Origin: Sphagnum magellanicum
Lineage: Eukaryota > Streptophyta > Sphagnopsida > Sphagnales > Sphagnaceae
Assembly: GCA_021904315.1 (NCBI GenBank)
Contig: CM038926.1
Location: forward strand, 1,582,718-1,646,717
Direction of reading: 5' to 3'
Length of the DNA stretch: 64,000 nucleotides
This document shows, one piece after another, positions 51,845 through 62,575 of the stretch (positions are counted from its first letter, which is position 1; each line of letters begins with the position of its first letter). The notes under the pieces are model-generated. The model had not been told where the DNA came from. It did no database searches and was given only the letters and a program-made list of their open reading frames with translations. The position numbers were made by a program, and so were the translations under genes.

Positions 51845-52836
51845 TAACGCACTCCCAACTCCTCAAGGGACTCAAATGTGAACCCAAGTAGAAAACAACG
51901 GAATAAGGAGGAGTCGAAGCACGCTCCCTAGCTCACAACCCTTTGAGGGGTAGAAGGGCGGGTTGGAGCTCCGGGATGGGACTAGGAAGAGTTGACAAGC
52001 TTTAGTCACTCACACGGGCCTGCACACAACCCACACAAAGTGGTTAGTGCAAAGTTAGAGCACACTTGGTGCTAGGACGAGCCACGGGCAACACGGACAC
52101 ACAAGACTCACCACGGCCCGGACTTGGGGGAAGCCACCACCTTCCCCCTTATAGTATACTCTGTGACTCTCCACGGAGCCCACATCCAAATGGCTATTTT
52201 TCCCGGGACTCCCGCGCGGGAGTCCCGGAATCGCGCCAAATGGGACTCCCGGGACTTTGAAGCCCCATAACTTTGCGAGCAGATCTTCGATCGCGATGCG
52301 ATCTGAAGCAAAGTTGTAGCTCTTGTCGAGAGCTTTCCAACGCCGTGTCGCACTCCCGAATCGAACATCGGGAAGAGGTCGATTCCCGACTTTTAGTGGT
52401 CGGGAGTCAAACTGGCAGTTCGACTCCCGGCCCTTCTTTTGGCCATAACTTGTGTTACAGATGTCTGAATGAGCAATGCGAGCCCATTTTAGACATCTAC
52501 ACTTCAAGAGCTTTCCAATGATATAAAGAACGCCACAATCCATTGAGGTTTGAGCCCTGCAATCGCTCTCTGAAGTTTCGGGAGTCCATCGGGACTACAC
52601 TTCCCAAAGTGGGAGTTGCCTTGGGAGTGTGAGGGTTCACTCCCTCGCACTTTTTAACACTTTCTCACACTCCCTAGCACTTTCTTGCACTCCCGAGAGT
52701 ATGTGATGTGACTCCCGGGCTTCCTTTTGCCTTGACTCCCGGGCTTCCTCTTGGCTTAACTCTCGGGCTTCCCTTTGGCCCGCACCCTTGTAATTCCCTT
52801 TGCCTTGGTCGCGAGCCCAAAACTAGGGTTGCGACA
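51845..52836 (-). repeat. LTR D: extra LTR inside copy C
   Basis: 992 bp, from TAACGCACTCCC to GGGTTGCGACA. The flanks are TTTTC (51840-51844) and CTTTC (52837-52841), one base apart. It occupies the same internal site as LTR B in copy A but resembles LTRs A and C more in its outer third. It contains a 26-bp perfect palindrome at 52203-52228 centred on CGCG. Confidence 0.8.
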
Positions 52837-53020
52837 CTTTCAACCTTCCCCTCATGAGGAACTCAAGCCAAGCCTAATCTTGACCTAAGCTACTTGACAT
52901 GACTCCTTTCCCAATCTTGCACCTTGATCACAACAATCAAGCCTTTCCTAAAGGTATGCTTATCAAGGTACGAGAAGCGACGTTTAGGCTTTGCAAAAGC
53001 TTAAGTCCCAAGCTACGCGA

Positions 53021-53224
53021 TTATAGTACACGAACGGGGTCATGACTTCCTGCATTGGCCGCCACTACAAACCAACCCTTTGGGATGCACTTTGGGCATG
53101 TGCACGTCCCCGCAAGCTCACCCTGCTTGCCTCCTCTTTTGCGACCAAAATTTCTCTTAGCCCCCAAGTAGGAGTCCGATTTTGATTTGGGCTTACGCAA
53201 GAGAGTTCCATTTGTCCATGCCAC
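53021..53224 (-). CDS. Small downstream ORF of the chromovirus, copy C (67 aa)
   Basis: Same frame and length as 48144-48347, with RKPKSKS and TCTCPKC conserved and about five residue changes from that copy. It lies in a copy whose pol is almost wholly lost, so an open frame here is mildly notable. Confidence 0.35.
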   Translation of the reverse strand: MAWTNGTLLRKPKSKSDSYLGAKRNFGRKRGGKQGELAGTCTCPKCIPKGWFVVAANAGSHDPVRVL

Positions 53225-53546
53225 TTGACAACCCGCCCCTTTTTAACATAGCATTATGTTTGTGATGCAATCTCTTGGAAGTTTCAAAATTTAGCTTTTA
53301 TTTCACTTACAACTTGATGTGGTACATTTGTGTAACTTTCCGCCCCCTAAAATAAAGGTGATGTCCTCATCACGTTCTATGTTTCCTTTGCCTTTTTGCC
53401 GGTCTATTGTGGAATTCTTCTATGGCTTCTTGGGCATGTTCCATGTCGGACTCATTCACCCAAGATGCCTCTATGGGATGGTATCCTTTCCACTTGACCA
53501 AGTACTCCCGCTCTCGCCCCCTTACTCGCGTTCACTTGAGCACGGC

Positions 53547-53581
53547 TGTCGCAATGCTAGCTTTGGGCTCGCGACCAAGGC
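53547..53581 (+). repeat. LTR 5' stub beside the complete element
   Basis: A variant of the first 34-35 LTR bases (TGTCGCAATGCTAGCTTTGG) sits directly before the full 5' LTR, which starts again with TGTCGCAACCC. It matches in inverse orientation the fragment ending at 62278 (31 of 34 positions). Confidence 0.8.
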
Positions 53582-54524
53582 TGTCGCAACCCTAGCCTTG
53601 GCTCGTGACCAAGGCAAGGGGGTTGCAAGGGTGCGGGCCAAAAGGAAGCCCGAGAGTCACATCAAGACTCCCGGGAGTGCAAGAAAGTGTGAGGGAGTGG
53701 ACCCTCACACTCCCAAGGCAACTCCCATGTTGGGAGTTGGTGAGAGTTAGAGTCCCAAAAGGACTCCCGAAACTTCAGAGCACGTTTTGAGGGGTCAAAA
53801 CTCAATGGCTTGGTGCGCTCTTTATATCAATGGAAAGGTCTTGAAGTGTAGATGTCTAAAATGGGCTCGCATTGCTCATTTGGACATCTGAAATGCAAGT
53901 TATGGCCAAAAGAAGGCCCGGGAGTCGAACTCGCGGGAGTCCGCCAGTTTCGACTCCCGGGCACTAAAAGTCGGGAATCGACCCGAAATACTTGGCTGCT
54001 GAGAACGTGCGACATACCGTTGGAAAGGTCTCGACGAGATCTACAACTTTGCTTCAGACAGCGTCGTCATCGGAGGTCTGCTCCGAAAGTTATGCGCGTT
54101 CAAAGTCCCGGGAGTCCCGCTAGGCGGGATTTCGAGACTCCCGCGCGGGAGTCCCGGGACTCCCGGGACAAAATGTCCATTTGGGTGCCACCCCCGCGAC
54201 GTGGCACAGAGTATACTATAAGGGGGAAGGTGGTGGCTTCCCCCAAGTCCGGGCCGTGGTGAGTCTTGTGTGTCCGTGTTGCCCGTGGCTCGTCCTAGCA
54301 CCAAATGTGCTCCAACTATGTTCTAACCACTTTGTGTGGTTCCATGCAGGCCCGTGTGAGTGAGTGAAGCTTGTCAACTCTTCCTAGTCCCATCCCGGAG
54401 CTCCAACACGCCCCTCTACCCCTCCAAGTGTTGTGAGCTAGGGAGCGCCTCCCGACCACTCCCACTTCCGCTGTCTCTCACTTGGACTCACATTTGAGTC
54501 CTTCGAGTGGTTAGGAGTGCGTCA
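53582..54524 (+). repeat. 5' LTR of the complete chromovirus
   Basis: 943 bp, TG...CA termini, same length and sequence as 59865-60807. It carries a TATA box near 54215 and overlapping 18-bp palindromes at 54136-54153 and 54147-54164. The many short frames inside it are not genes. Confidence 0.95.
54211..54223 (+). promoter_or_regulatory. LTR TATA box
   Basis: GTATACTATAAGG lies two thirds into the LTR and is conserved in every LTR copy of the family here (as CTTATAGTATAC in minus copies), the position expected for the U3 promoter. The same site in the 3' LTR is at 60494-60506. The start site would be about 30 bases downstream. Confidence 0.65.
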
Positions 54525-54526
54525 CT

Positions 54527-54538
54527 TGGTATCAGAGC
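54527..54538 (+). promoter_or_regulatory. Primer binding site for initiator Met tRNA
   Basis: TGGTATCAGAGC, two bases after the LTR end, is the standard plant LTR-retrotransposon sequence complementary to the 3' end of tRNA-iMet, where minus-strand DNA synthesis starts. Confidence 0.95.
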
Positions 54539-54574
54539 TCTGGGAGAGCTCGATCCACTTATTGGGAAGTTCCG

Positions 54575-57500
54575 ATGGCACCAAAGAAGGCCCGCAAACC
54601 AGTCCAAGAGACCGTGGTGAAAGAACCCACCCAAGATCTAGGTGTTCCTCCCCAACCTATTAGGGAGGAGGAACAAGACCATTCCGAAGATGAAGGAGAC
54701 CGTGCTAGCCTTGAGGAGCATGAGAATGAAGAAGAACAACCAAATGGAGTCTTCTTCACCCCGGAGCAATTGGAGGTCCTACTCAAAATGAATAGGCCCA
54801 ATTTTAGTGAATTGGTAGAGGCCCTCAAGGGAGGTTCGTCTAAAAGTGTGGGATTCAAGCCCGCTAGGCCTGGGAATTTTGATGGGGCCCGGGATCGGAA
54901 GGTTGTGGATGCTTGGCTTGCGGAAATGGAAGATTACCTCCATGCCGCTAAAGTTGGTCGGCATTCGGCCGTGGAACTTGCCCAATCCTATTTGAAGGGC
55001 TATGCCTCCACATGGTGGAGGACGGTGAGGCAAGAAGAGGGGAAGACCCATGGCTACACATGGGAATTCTTCAAGGAGCGTATTGAGTTGGAATTCATTC
55101 CCAAGAATTCCGACTACATTTCAAGATGTAAACTTCGTGACCTTGTGAATGCAAGCAATGAGAACTTACGTCAATATGTGAGGGCTTATTCCGAACTCAT
55201 GCTTGAAATTAGGCATATGCATGAGTTAGACCGGGTGTGCCACTTTGTGATGGGGCTTCCAACTTGGGCGAAGCGCAAACTTGAAGAGAATTGGCCCGCC
55301 TCACTCACCGAAGCCATCATGAAAGTGGAAGGCTTTTCGGATGTGGGGCGAGGTGAGAAGTCCGGATTCAAAAGGGATAGTAAGTTCCCTCACAAGAAAG
55401 CGCGCCATGAAGGGGAATGGAGTCAAGGCCAAGACACCTCAAAGGGGGAAAAGCCTAAACCATTCCAAGGCTCGAGTTTTAAACCCAAGGGAAATTTTGT
55501 CAAGAAGGGAGTCCCTTTCAAAGGGAGCCAACCCAAGGGAGATGCTAGTGGGAAACCCAAAGGAGTGTGTTTCAATTGCAATGAAGCGGGGCACTATTCC
55601 AAAGATTGTCCCAAACCCAAACCGGGGAGTGGGGCTACTAAGGTAAATGCCCTTGCCGCCAACCTAGCCCAAGGTGAATGTAATCGCCTTATTTTCTTGA
55701 AAGGGAAGGTTTCTAAGCGGGAAGTGCTTTGTCTTTTGGACACAGGGGCTTCCCACAACTTCATAACACAAGGAAGTGCGGAAAGAATGGAGCTCCCCTT
55801 GGAGGAGCTCAAGGCACCCATCGAGGTGCATTTTGCGGATGGCATTCCCCATCCCACCAAGTTGCAAGCAAAAGATGTGCCTCTTCAATTGGGGAATTGG
55901 AGAGGCAAGGTGGACTTACTAGTTTCCACCTTAGGGGGAATGGATTGCATTTTGGGAATGGAATTCATCACAAGGAACAATGTGCTCATAGAAGGGCACA
56001 ATCGGCTAGTTAGGATCCCATCCAAAAATGGGATCGTGCGAGTGAAGGCACATGAAGTGCCTAGCGTGGGTGGGACAACCATCCACTTGATGTTGGGAAA
56101 GAACTTGGAAAAAGAATGTGGGGGAGGCCATAGCATGTTATGTGTGATGCGGGTGTTGGATGAGTTTGAACCAAAGGAGGCCACCAAGGTGGTGAGCCCC
56201 CACAAGTGCATCAAGCAAGTGTTAGAGGAATTCCCGGATGTGATGCCCGAAGAGTTGCCCGATGAGTTGCCCCCGAGAAGACAAGTGGACCATGCCATTG
56301 AGGTGGTCCCGGGAGTGGCACCTCCCGCCAAGGCCCCGTATCGAATGAGTCATGAGGAGTTAAAAGAGCTCAAGGTTCAACTCGAAGAACTCCTCGCGAA
56401 GGGGTACATCAAACCTAGCAAGTCGCCATATGGGGCACCCGTCCTTTTTGTTCACAAAAAGGATGGGACTTTGAGGATGTGCGTGGATTATAGGGCCCTC
56501 AACAAGGTGACCGTGAAGAATAGGTACCCATTGCCTCGGATTGATGACTTGTTTGATCGACTTTCGGGAGCCAAAGTGTTTAGTAGGATTGACCTACGTT
56601 CCGGGTATTACCAAATTCGAATTGCACAAGGGGATGAAGAGAAAACCGCTTGCCGCACGAGGTATGGTTCCTACGAGTTTTTGGTGATGCCTTTTGGGCT
56701 CACCAACGCACCCGCCACATTTTGCACCCTCATGAATGACATTTTCCGAGAGTGGTTGGACGACTTTGTGGTCGTCTACATAGACGACATTTTGGTTTAC
56801 AGTAACTCCATGGAGGAGCATGCGGAACACCTTCGAAAGGTGTTCCAAAGGTTGAAGGAAAACAAGTTGTATGCCAAGTTTGAGAAGTGCGAGTTTGGAG
56901 TCTCGGAGGTGGACTTCCTTGGGCATAGGATCACCCAAGAAGGTTTGAAGATGGATGACCACAAGGTGAAGGCAATTTTGGATTGGGAACCGCCTAGGTC
57001 GGTTCCCGCCTTAAGGTCATTTCTAGGATTGGCATCCTATTATCGCAAGTTCATCAAGAACTTTGCAAAGATAGCCGCACCTTTGACAAACCTTTTGAAG
57101 AAGTCATCCGGGGCTTACGAATGGGAAGAGGCATGCAATGAGGCCTTTGAAACCTTGAAGGGCATTTTGGTGAAGGCGCCCGTGTTGAAGTTGCCCGATT
57201 TTGACAAGGACTTTGAGATCCACTCCGATGCGTCCGACTTTGCCATAGGAGGAGTCCTAGTGCAAGATGGAAGGCCGGTGGTCTTCGAAAGCAAAAAGCT
57301 AAGCGAGACGGAGCGAAGGTGGCCCACCCATGAGAAGGAAATGTGGGCCGTCATCCATTGTCTCAAGACTTGGGGCCATTACATAGGCTCCAAGGACGTG
57401 GTGGTGTGGACCGACAATGTCACCTTGAAGTACTTTGCAACTCAACCAAAGTTGTCATCAAAGCAAGTGAGATGGCAAGACACATTGGCCTTGTTCAATG

Positions 57501-59065
57501 TGGACATTCGGCATAAGCCCGGGAAGGAAAATGTGGTGCCGGATGCATTGAGTCGGAAACACCAACTCAAAGTGGTGTATGTGGGGGAAAGCGAGTTCCA
57601 AAAGGAAGTTCGTGTTGGGAGTCGCCATGACGAGTTTGCCAAGGAAAGGAAGCAAGAAATCCAAAGGGGGATGAAGTCCCACTTCCACTTACAAAATGGA
57701 CTATTATGGTACAAGCAAAACCGGCTCTATGTTCCAAAAGGGAGGTTAAGGGATGTGCTTTTGAAGGAATGTCATGATGGGCCCCTTGCGGGCCATGGTG
57801 GTGCAAAGCGCACCACCACATTCCTCAAGAAGTCCTATTATTGGCCCAACTTGAAGGAGGATGCGGAGGAATACGTGAAGACTTGCTTGACTTGCCAACA
57901 AAACCGGGCACTCAATAAAAAGCAAGCGGGATTGTTGCGACCATTACCCATTCCGGAAGGGCCGTGGGAAAGTGTCTCCATGGATTTCATGGTGAGTTTG
58001 CCACCATCAAAGGGGTTTGATGCGATCATGGTGGTGGTGGATCGGTTTAGCAAGATGGCACACTTTATTCCTACCAAGGAAAGTGCCACGGCCCAAGAGA
58101 CGGGAAGGTTGTTCTTCACCCACGTGTTCAAGCATCACGGCCTCCCCAAGGACATTGTGTCGGATCGAGACCCCAAGTTCACGAGCAAGTTTTGGAGAGC
58201 ATTGTGGAAGCGCATGGGGTCCGAGCTCAAGATGAGCACTTCCTTTCGTCCCCAAACCGATGGACAAACCGAGAGGGTGAACTTGGTGATCCAACAATTC
58301 CTAAGGAATTATGTGGCGGCGGACCAACAAGATTGGGTGGACCATTTGGAGTTGGCCGAATTTTGTTACAATAATTCGGAGCATTCGGCAACGGGGGCCA
58401 CCCCATTTCAAATGGTGACGGGCAAGTCACCAATTGTACCCACAACTTGGGTTGGACAACCTCCAAGTGATGCGAGTGAGGAAGTGCCCATGGTCACACA
58501 ACTTGATGAAGAAAGGCGGCGCTTGTGGGAGATGGCCAAGGCTAATCTTGAGAAGGCGCATAAAAGGTACAAAGACTTTGCGGACAAGTCCCGACGAGAG
58601 GTGCATTTTGAAGAAGGTGATGAAGTATGGTTGAACATCAAGAACTTCCGGTTGCCCAAAGGTTTGAGTCACAAGTTCTTGGGCCCATATGCGGGCCCAT
58701 TCAAAGTGTTGGAAAAGAAATTTCCCGACACTTACAAATTAGAACTACCGGAAAATCTTAAGGTTCATCCCGTATTCCATGTTTCGCTTTTGAAGCCGGT
58801 CACCCGTGATGCCTCAAGGCCTAAGCGAGAGCACAATTCAAGGCCCCCTCCGGACTTGGTCCACAATGAGCCCGAGTTTGAAGTGGAGGCCGTGCTCAAG
58901 TCAAGGCAAATAAGGGGGAGAGAGCGGGAGTACTTGGTCAAGTGGAAAGGTTACCATCCAATAGAGGCATCTTGGGTGAACGAGTCCGATATGGAACATG
59001 CCCAAGAAGCCATAGAAGAGTTCCACAATAGACCGGCAAAGAGGCAAAGGAAACATAGAGCGTGA
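54575..59065 (+). CDS. gag-pol: Gag-Pol polyprotein with C-terminal chromodomain, intact (1496 aa)
   Basis: One continuous frame encodes the capsid and all enzymes for retrotransposition. Gag spans residues 90-250 ([22 protein letters not shown]), followed by a CCHC zinc knuckle at 332-345 ([14 protein letters not shown]). Protease has DTGA at 389. Reverse transcriptase is at 590-800 with YIDD at 735-738. RNase H has D885, E922 and D947. Integrase has the zinc residues H1067, H1074, C1104 and C1107 and the catalytic triad D1137, D1197, E1233 (35 residues between the last two). The chromodomain, 1434-1487, has cage residues F1435, W1457 and Y1460; in chromoviruses this domain guides integration to histone-marked chromatin. 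The start is the first Met, 37 bases after the primer site. No key residue is missing, so the element may be autonomous. Fused gag and pol with no frameshift is common in plant chromoviruses. Confidence 0.97.
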   Translation: MAPKKARKPVQETVVKEPTQDLGVPPQPIREEEQDHSEDEGDRASLEEHENEEEQPNGVFFTPEQLEVLLKMNRPNFSELVEALKGGSSKSVGFKPARPGNFDGARDRKVVDAWLAEMEDYLHAAKVGRHSAVELAQSYLKGYASTWWRTVRQEEGKTHGYTWEFFKERIELEFIPKNSDYISRCKLRDLVNASNENLRQYVRAYSELMLEIRHMHELDRVCHFVMGLPTWAKRKLEENWPASLTEAIMKVEGFSDVGRGEKSGFKRDSKFPHKKARHEGEWSQGQDTSKGEKPKPFQGSSFKPKGNFVKKGVPFKGSQPKGDASGKPKGVCFNCNEAGHYSKDCPKPKPGSGATKVNALAANLAQGECNRLIFLKGKVSKREVLCLLDTGASHNFITQGSAERMELPLEELKAPIEVHFADGIPHPTKLQAKDVPLQLGNWRGKVDLLVSTLGGMDCILGMEFITRNNVLIEGHNRLVRIPSKNGIVRVKAHEVPSVGGTTIHLMLGKNLEKECGGGHSMLCVMRVLDEFEPKEATKVVSPHKCIKQVLEEFPDVMPEELPDELPPRRQVDHAIEVVPGVAPPAKAPYRMSHEELKELKVQLEELLAKGYIKPSKSPYGAPVLFVHKKDGTLRMCVDYRALNKVTVKNRYPLPRIDDLFDRLSGAKVFSRIDLRSGYYQIRIAQGDEEKTACRTRYGSYEFLVMPFGLTNAPATFCTLMNDIFREWLDDFVVVYIDDILVYSNSMEEHAEHLRKVFQRLKENKLYAKFEKCEFGVSEVDFLGHRITQEGLKMDDHKVKAILDWEPPRSVPALRSFLGLASYYRKFIKNFAKIAAPLTNLLKKSSGAYEWEEACNEAFETLKGILVKAPVLKLPDFDKDFEIHSDASDFAIGGVLVQDGRPVVFESKKLSETERRWPTHEKEMWAVIHCLKTWGHYIGSKDVVVWTDNVTLKYFATQPKLSSKQVRWQDTLALFNVDIRHKPGKENVVPDALSRKHQLKVVYVGESEFQKEVRVGSRHDEFAKERKQEIQRGMKSHFHLQNGLLWYKQNRLYVPKGRLRDVLLKECHDGPLAGHGGAKRTTTFLKKSYYWPNLKEDAEEYVKTCLTCQQNRALNKKQAGLLRPLPIPEGPWESVSMDFMVSLPPSKGFDAIMVVVDRFSKMAHFIPTKESATAQETGRLFFTHVFKHHGLPKDIVSDRDPKFTSKFWRALWKRMGSELKMSTSFRPQTDGQTERVNLVIQQFLRNYVAADQQDWVDHLELAEFCYNNSEHSATGATPFQMVTGKSPIVPTTWVGQPPSDASEEVPMVTQLDEERRRLWEMAKANLEKAHKRYKDFADKSRREVHFEEGDEVWLNIKNFRLPKGLSHKFLGPYAGPFKVLEKKFPDTYKLELPENLKVHPVFHVSLLKPVTRDASRPKREHNSRPPPDLVHNEPEFEVEAVLKSRQIRGREREYLVKWKGYHPIEASWVNESDMEHAQEAIEEFHNRPAKRQRKHRA

Positions 59066-59864
59066 TGAGGACATCACCTTTCTTTTAGTGGGGCGGAAAG
59101 TTACACAAATGTACCACATCAAGTTGTAAGTGAAATAAAGGCAAAATTTTTAAGACTTCCAAGAGATTGCATCACAAGCATAATGAGTATGATAGAAAAA
59201 GGGGTTGTCAAGTGGCATGGATAAATGGAACTCTCTTGCGTAAGCCCAAATCAAAATCGGACTCCTACTTGGGGGCTAAGAGAAATCTTAGTCCCAAAAG
59301 GGGAGGCAAGCAAGGTGAGCTTGCGGGGACGTGCACATGCCCAAAGTGCATCCTAGGGGGTTGGTTGGTAGTGGCGGCCAACGCGGGAAGTCATGACCCC
59401 GTTCGTGTACTATAATCGCGTAGCTTGGGACTTAGGCCTTTGCAAAGCCTAAACGTTGCTTCTCGTACCTTGATAAGCATACCTTTTCGTGAAGGCTTGA
59501 TTGTTGTGATCAAGGCGCAAGAGTGGGAAAGGAGTCATGTCAAGTAGCTTAGGTCAAGATTAGACTTGACTTGAGCTCCTCATGAGGGGAAGCATAAAAA
59601 GTGCCTCCCAAATGAGGGCTTCGTCAATTAGGCTAGTTTAGGTCTTTTGACGAAGCAAGGGTGAAGGGTTTTTGAGAGGCCCACCCTTAGACTTGCCAAG
59701 AAAGTGTTGGAAACTTGGGGACGCCTAAGTTAGCTTGAGGCAAGGTCTTGCCACAAAGGTTGGCACTTGATGGCCAAGGATCCAAAAGAAAGCAATTGCA
59801 ATTGTGTGGGTGAAAACTCTAAGTGTCAATGAGGACATTGACCTCTTCTTCTAGTGGGGGAGAG
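59066..59864 (+). other. 3' non-coding part of the complete element, ending in the polypurine tract
   Basis: About 800 bp lie between the gag-pol stop and the 3' LTR. The last 268 or so bases (from CCTCCCAAATGAGGGC at 59607) match the segment between the paired LTRs of copies A and C. The tract AGTGGGGGAGAG at 59853-59864 abuts the LTR and would prime plus-strand synthesis. A small frame at 59167-59415 is listed separately. Confidence 0.85.
59167..59415 (+). CDS. Small downstream ORF of the complete chromovirus (82 aa)
   Basis: An open frame 101 bases after the gag-pol stop. The last 68 residues align without gaps to the frames at 48144-48347 and 53021-53224 (RKPKSKS, TCTCPKC, NAGSHDPVRVL). 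The start is unclear: the other copies begin at a Met that is Val here, so this copy would use an upstream Met giving 15 extra residues. Function unknown; it may not be translated. Confidence 0.35.
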   Translation: MHHKHNEYDRKRGCQVAWINGTLLRKPKSKSDSYLGAKRNLSPKRGGKQGELAGTCTCPKCILGGWLVVAANAGSHDPVRVL

Positions 59865-60807
59865 TGTCGCAACCCTAGCCTTGGCTCGTGACCAAGGCAA
59901 GGGGGTTGCAAGGGTGCGGGCCAAAAGGAAGCCCGAGAGTCACATCAAGACTCCCGGGAGTGCAAGAAAGTGTGAGGGAGTGGACCCTCACACTCCCAAG
60001 GCAACTCCCATGTTGGGAGTTGGTGAGAGTTAGAGTCCCAAAAGGACTCCCGAAACTTCAGAGCACGTTTTGAGGGGTCAAAACTCAATGGCTTGGTGCG
60101 CTCTTTATATCAATGGAAAGGTCTTGAAGTGTAGATGTCTAAAATGGGCTCGCATTGCTCATTTGGACATCTGAAATGCAAGTTATGGCCAAAAGAAGGC
60201 CCGGGAGTCGAACTCGCGGGAGTCCGCCAGTTTCGACTCCCGGGCACTAAAAGTCGGGAATCGACCCGAAATACTTGGCTGCTGAGAACGTGCGACATAC
60301 CGTTGGAAAGGTCTCGACGAGATCTACAACTTTGCTTCAGACAGCGTCGTCATCGGAGGTCTGCTCCGAAAGTTATGCGCGTTCAAAGTCCCGGGAGTCC
60401 CGCTAGGCGGGATTTCGAGACTCCCGCGCGGGAGTCCCGGGACTCCCGGGACAAAATGTCCATTTGGGTGCCACCCCCGCGACGTGGCACAGAGTATACT
60501 ATAAGGGGGAAGGTGGTGGCTTCCCCCAAGTCCGGGCCGTGGTGAGTCTTGTGTGTCCGTGTTGCCCGTGGCTCGTCCTAGCACCAAATGTGCTCCAACT
60601 ATGTTCTAACCACTTTGTGTGGTTCCATGCAGGCCCGTGTGAGTGAGTGAAGCTTGTCAACTCTTCCTAGTCCCATCCCGGAGCTCCAACACGCCCCTCT
60701 ACCCCTCCAAGTGTTGTGAGCTAGGGAGCGCCTCCCGACCACTCCCACTTCCGCTGTCTCTCACTTGGACTCACATTTGAGTCCTTCGAGTGGTTAGGAG
60801 TGCGTCA
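59865..60807 (+). repeat. 3' LTR of the complete chromovirus
   Basis: 943 bp and offset exactly 6283 bases from the 5' LTR, with the same termini and internal frames. It is followed without a target duplication by internal sequence of another copy (GTGGATTTGTTGG). Confidence 0.95.
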
Positions 60808-62341
60808 GTGGATTTGTTGGTTTCCACCTTGGGTGGAATGGATTGCATTTTGGGAATGGAATTTATCACGAAAAACAATGTGCTCATAGAAGGGCACAAT
60901 AGGTTAGTTAGGATCCCATCCAAGAATGGGATTGTGCGAGTGAAGGCACATGAAGTGCCTACTGTGGGTGGGACCACCATCCACTTGATGTTGGGGAAAA
61001 ACTTGGAAAAAGAATGCGTAGGAGGGTATGGCATGTTGTGTGTCATGCGGGTGCTAGATGAGTTTGAACCTAGGGAGGCCACCAAAGTGGTGAGCCCCCA
61101 CAAGTGCATCAAGCCAGTGTTAAAAGAATTTCCGGATATGATGCCGGAAGAATTGCCCGATGAGTTGCCCCCAAGAAGACAAGTTGACCATGAAATCGAG
61201 ATGATGCCGGGAGTGGCACCTCCCGCCAAGGCCCCATATCGAATGAACCACGAGGAGTTAAAAGAGCTTAAGGTTCAACTCGAAAAACTCCTTGCAAAGG
61301 GATACATCAAGCCTAGCAAGTCACCACATGGGGCCCCCGTCCTTTTTGTTCACAAGAAGGACGGGACTTTGAGGATGTGTGTGGATTATAGAGCCCTCAA
61401 CAAGGTGACCGTGAAGAACCGGTATCCATTGCCTCGGATTGATGACTTGTTTGATCGACTTTCGGGAGCCAAAGTGTTTAGTAGGATTGACCTACGTTCC
61501 GGGTATTACTAAATTTGAATTGCACAAGGGGATGAGGAAAAGATCGCTTACCGCACAAGGTATGGTTCATATGAATTTTTGGTGATGCCATTTGGGCTCA
61601 CCAATGCACTCGCCACATTTTGCACCCTCATGAACGACATTTTCCGAGAGTGGCTTGATGACTTTGTGGTCCTCTACATAGATGACATTTTAGTTTATAG
61701 CAACTCCATGAAGGAGCATGTGGAGCACCTTCGAAAGGTGTTCCAAAGGTTGAGAGAAAACAAGTTGTATGCCAAGTTCGAGAAGTGCGAGTTCGGAGTC
61801 TCGGAGGTGGACTTCCTTGGGCATAGGATCACCCAAGAAGGTTTGAAAATGGATGACCACAAGGTGAAGGCAATTTTGGATTAGGAACCGCCTAGGTCGG
61901 TTCCCGCCTTAAGGTCCTTTTTAGGATTGGCTTCTTATTATCGCAAGTTCATCAAGAACTTTGCAAAGATAGCCACACCTTTGACAAACCTTTTGAAGAA
62001 GTCATCCAGGACTTACGAATGGGAGGAGGCATGCAATGAGGCCTTTGAGACCTTAAAAGGCATTTTGGTGAAGGCGCCCGTGTTGAAGTTGCCCGATTTT
62101 GAGAAGGACTTTGAGATCCATTCCGATGCTTCCGACATTGCCATAGGAAGAGTCCTAGTGCAAGATGGCCCACACTCTTTCAATGCCTTTGCCTTGACTC
62201 TCGGGCTTCCTTCCTCTTGGCCCGCAACCTTGCAACCCCCTTAGCCTTGGTCGCGAGCCCAAAGCTAGGGTTGTGACAGTGAACTTGGTGATCCAACAAT
62301 TCCTAAGGAATTATGTGGCGGCGGACCAACAAGATTGGGTG
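60808..62341 (+). pseudogene. Rearranged pol fragment of a sister chromovirus
   Basis: It corresponds to residues of about 446-899 of the intact polyprotein (end of protease, reverse transcriptase with YIDD, start of RNase H) with stops at about 61509 and 61882. After GTGCAAGATGG at 62168 the frame is replaced by 110 bases of inverted LTR (62169-62278), then pol resumes at the integrase motif [12 protein letters not shown] (about residue 1235) and breaks off at about 62341 into tandem repeats. Gag and the 3' part are absent. Inactive. Confidence 0.88.
62169..62278 (-). repeat. Inverted LTR tip joining two distant pol segments
   Basis: It ends AAAGCTAGGGTTGTGACA, the 5' tip of the family LTR in reverse orientation, and matches about 110 bases of it. 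It replaces roughly 1 kb of pol (RNase H and the first part of integrase). Confidence 0.85.
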
Positions 62342-62344
62342 CAC

Positions 62345-62575
62345 GATAGTCGAACGGACGTCCGAGAAAGGTTCGACGGAAATTCGACAGACGTCGAACG
62401 AAAGTCGGACGGACGTTCGAGAAAGGTTCGACGGAAATTCGACAGACGTCGGACGAAAGTCGGACGAAAGCCCGACGGAAGTCCAACGAACGTCGAACAA
62501 AAGTCAAACAGAACTCCGACGCAAGTCGGACGGATGTCCAACAAAAGTCCGTCGAACAACGGATGAAAATCGAAC
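62345..62575. repeat. Short-period CGGACGAAAGT-type repeat with a 55-bp duplication
   Basis: Variants of GTCGGACGAAAG and GTTCGACGG recur throughout. A larger unit starting ACGGACGT(C/T)CGAGAAAGG occurs at 62354 and 62409, a 55-base period. The many open frames result from the repeats and are not convincing genes. Confidence 0.75.

Larger units (their letters stand above)
50602..53545 (-). mobile_element. 5'-truncated chromovirus copy C
   Basis: Read on the minus strand it consists of the last part of the chromodomain (to about 53545), the 3' non-coding part, an inserted LTR (51845-52836), a 268-bp stretch and a 3' LTR (50602-51576). The arrangement repeats that of copy A in the same orientation. 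The 5' side is cut at 53545 by a short LTR stub next to the complete plus-strand element. Confidence 0.85.
53582..60807 (+). mobile_element. Complete young Ty3/gypsy chromovirus
   Basis: 7226 bp: 5' LTR 53582-54524, primer site 54527, gag-pol 54575-59065, about 800 bp of 3' non-coding DNA, polypurine tract 59853-59864, 3' LTR 59865-60807. Both LTRs are 943 bp, start TGTCGCAACC and end GTGCGTCA, and look identical wherever compared, including every short frame inside them, so insertion is very recent. The flanking 5-mers (AAGGC and GTGGA) do not match: the expected target duplication is missing. The right flank is internal sequence of a sister element, implying recombination or deletion at that end after or during insertion. 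Confidence 0.95.

Noticed and set aside
53605..54363. Several open frames of 60-136 aa within the LTRs (also at 47137-47688, 52055-52543, 59888-60646)
   Set aside because: They recur on both strands because LTR copies and their palindromic GGGAGTC motifs lack stops; no domain, and they lie in U3/R regions.
57567..57821. Antisense frames opposite gag-pol
   Set aside because: Byproducts of the GC-rich coding strand; the plus-strand frame has every catalytic motif.
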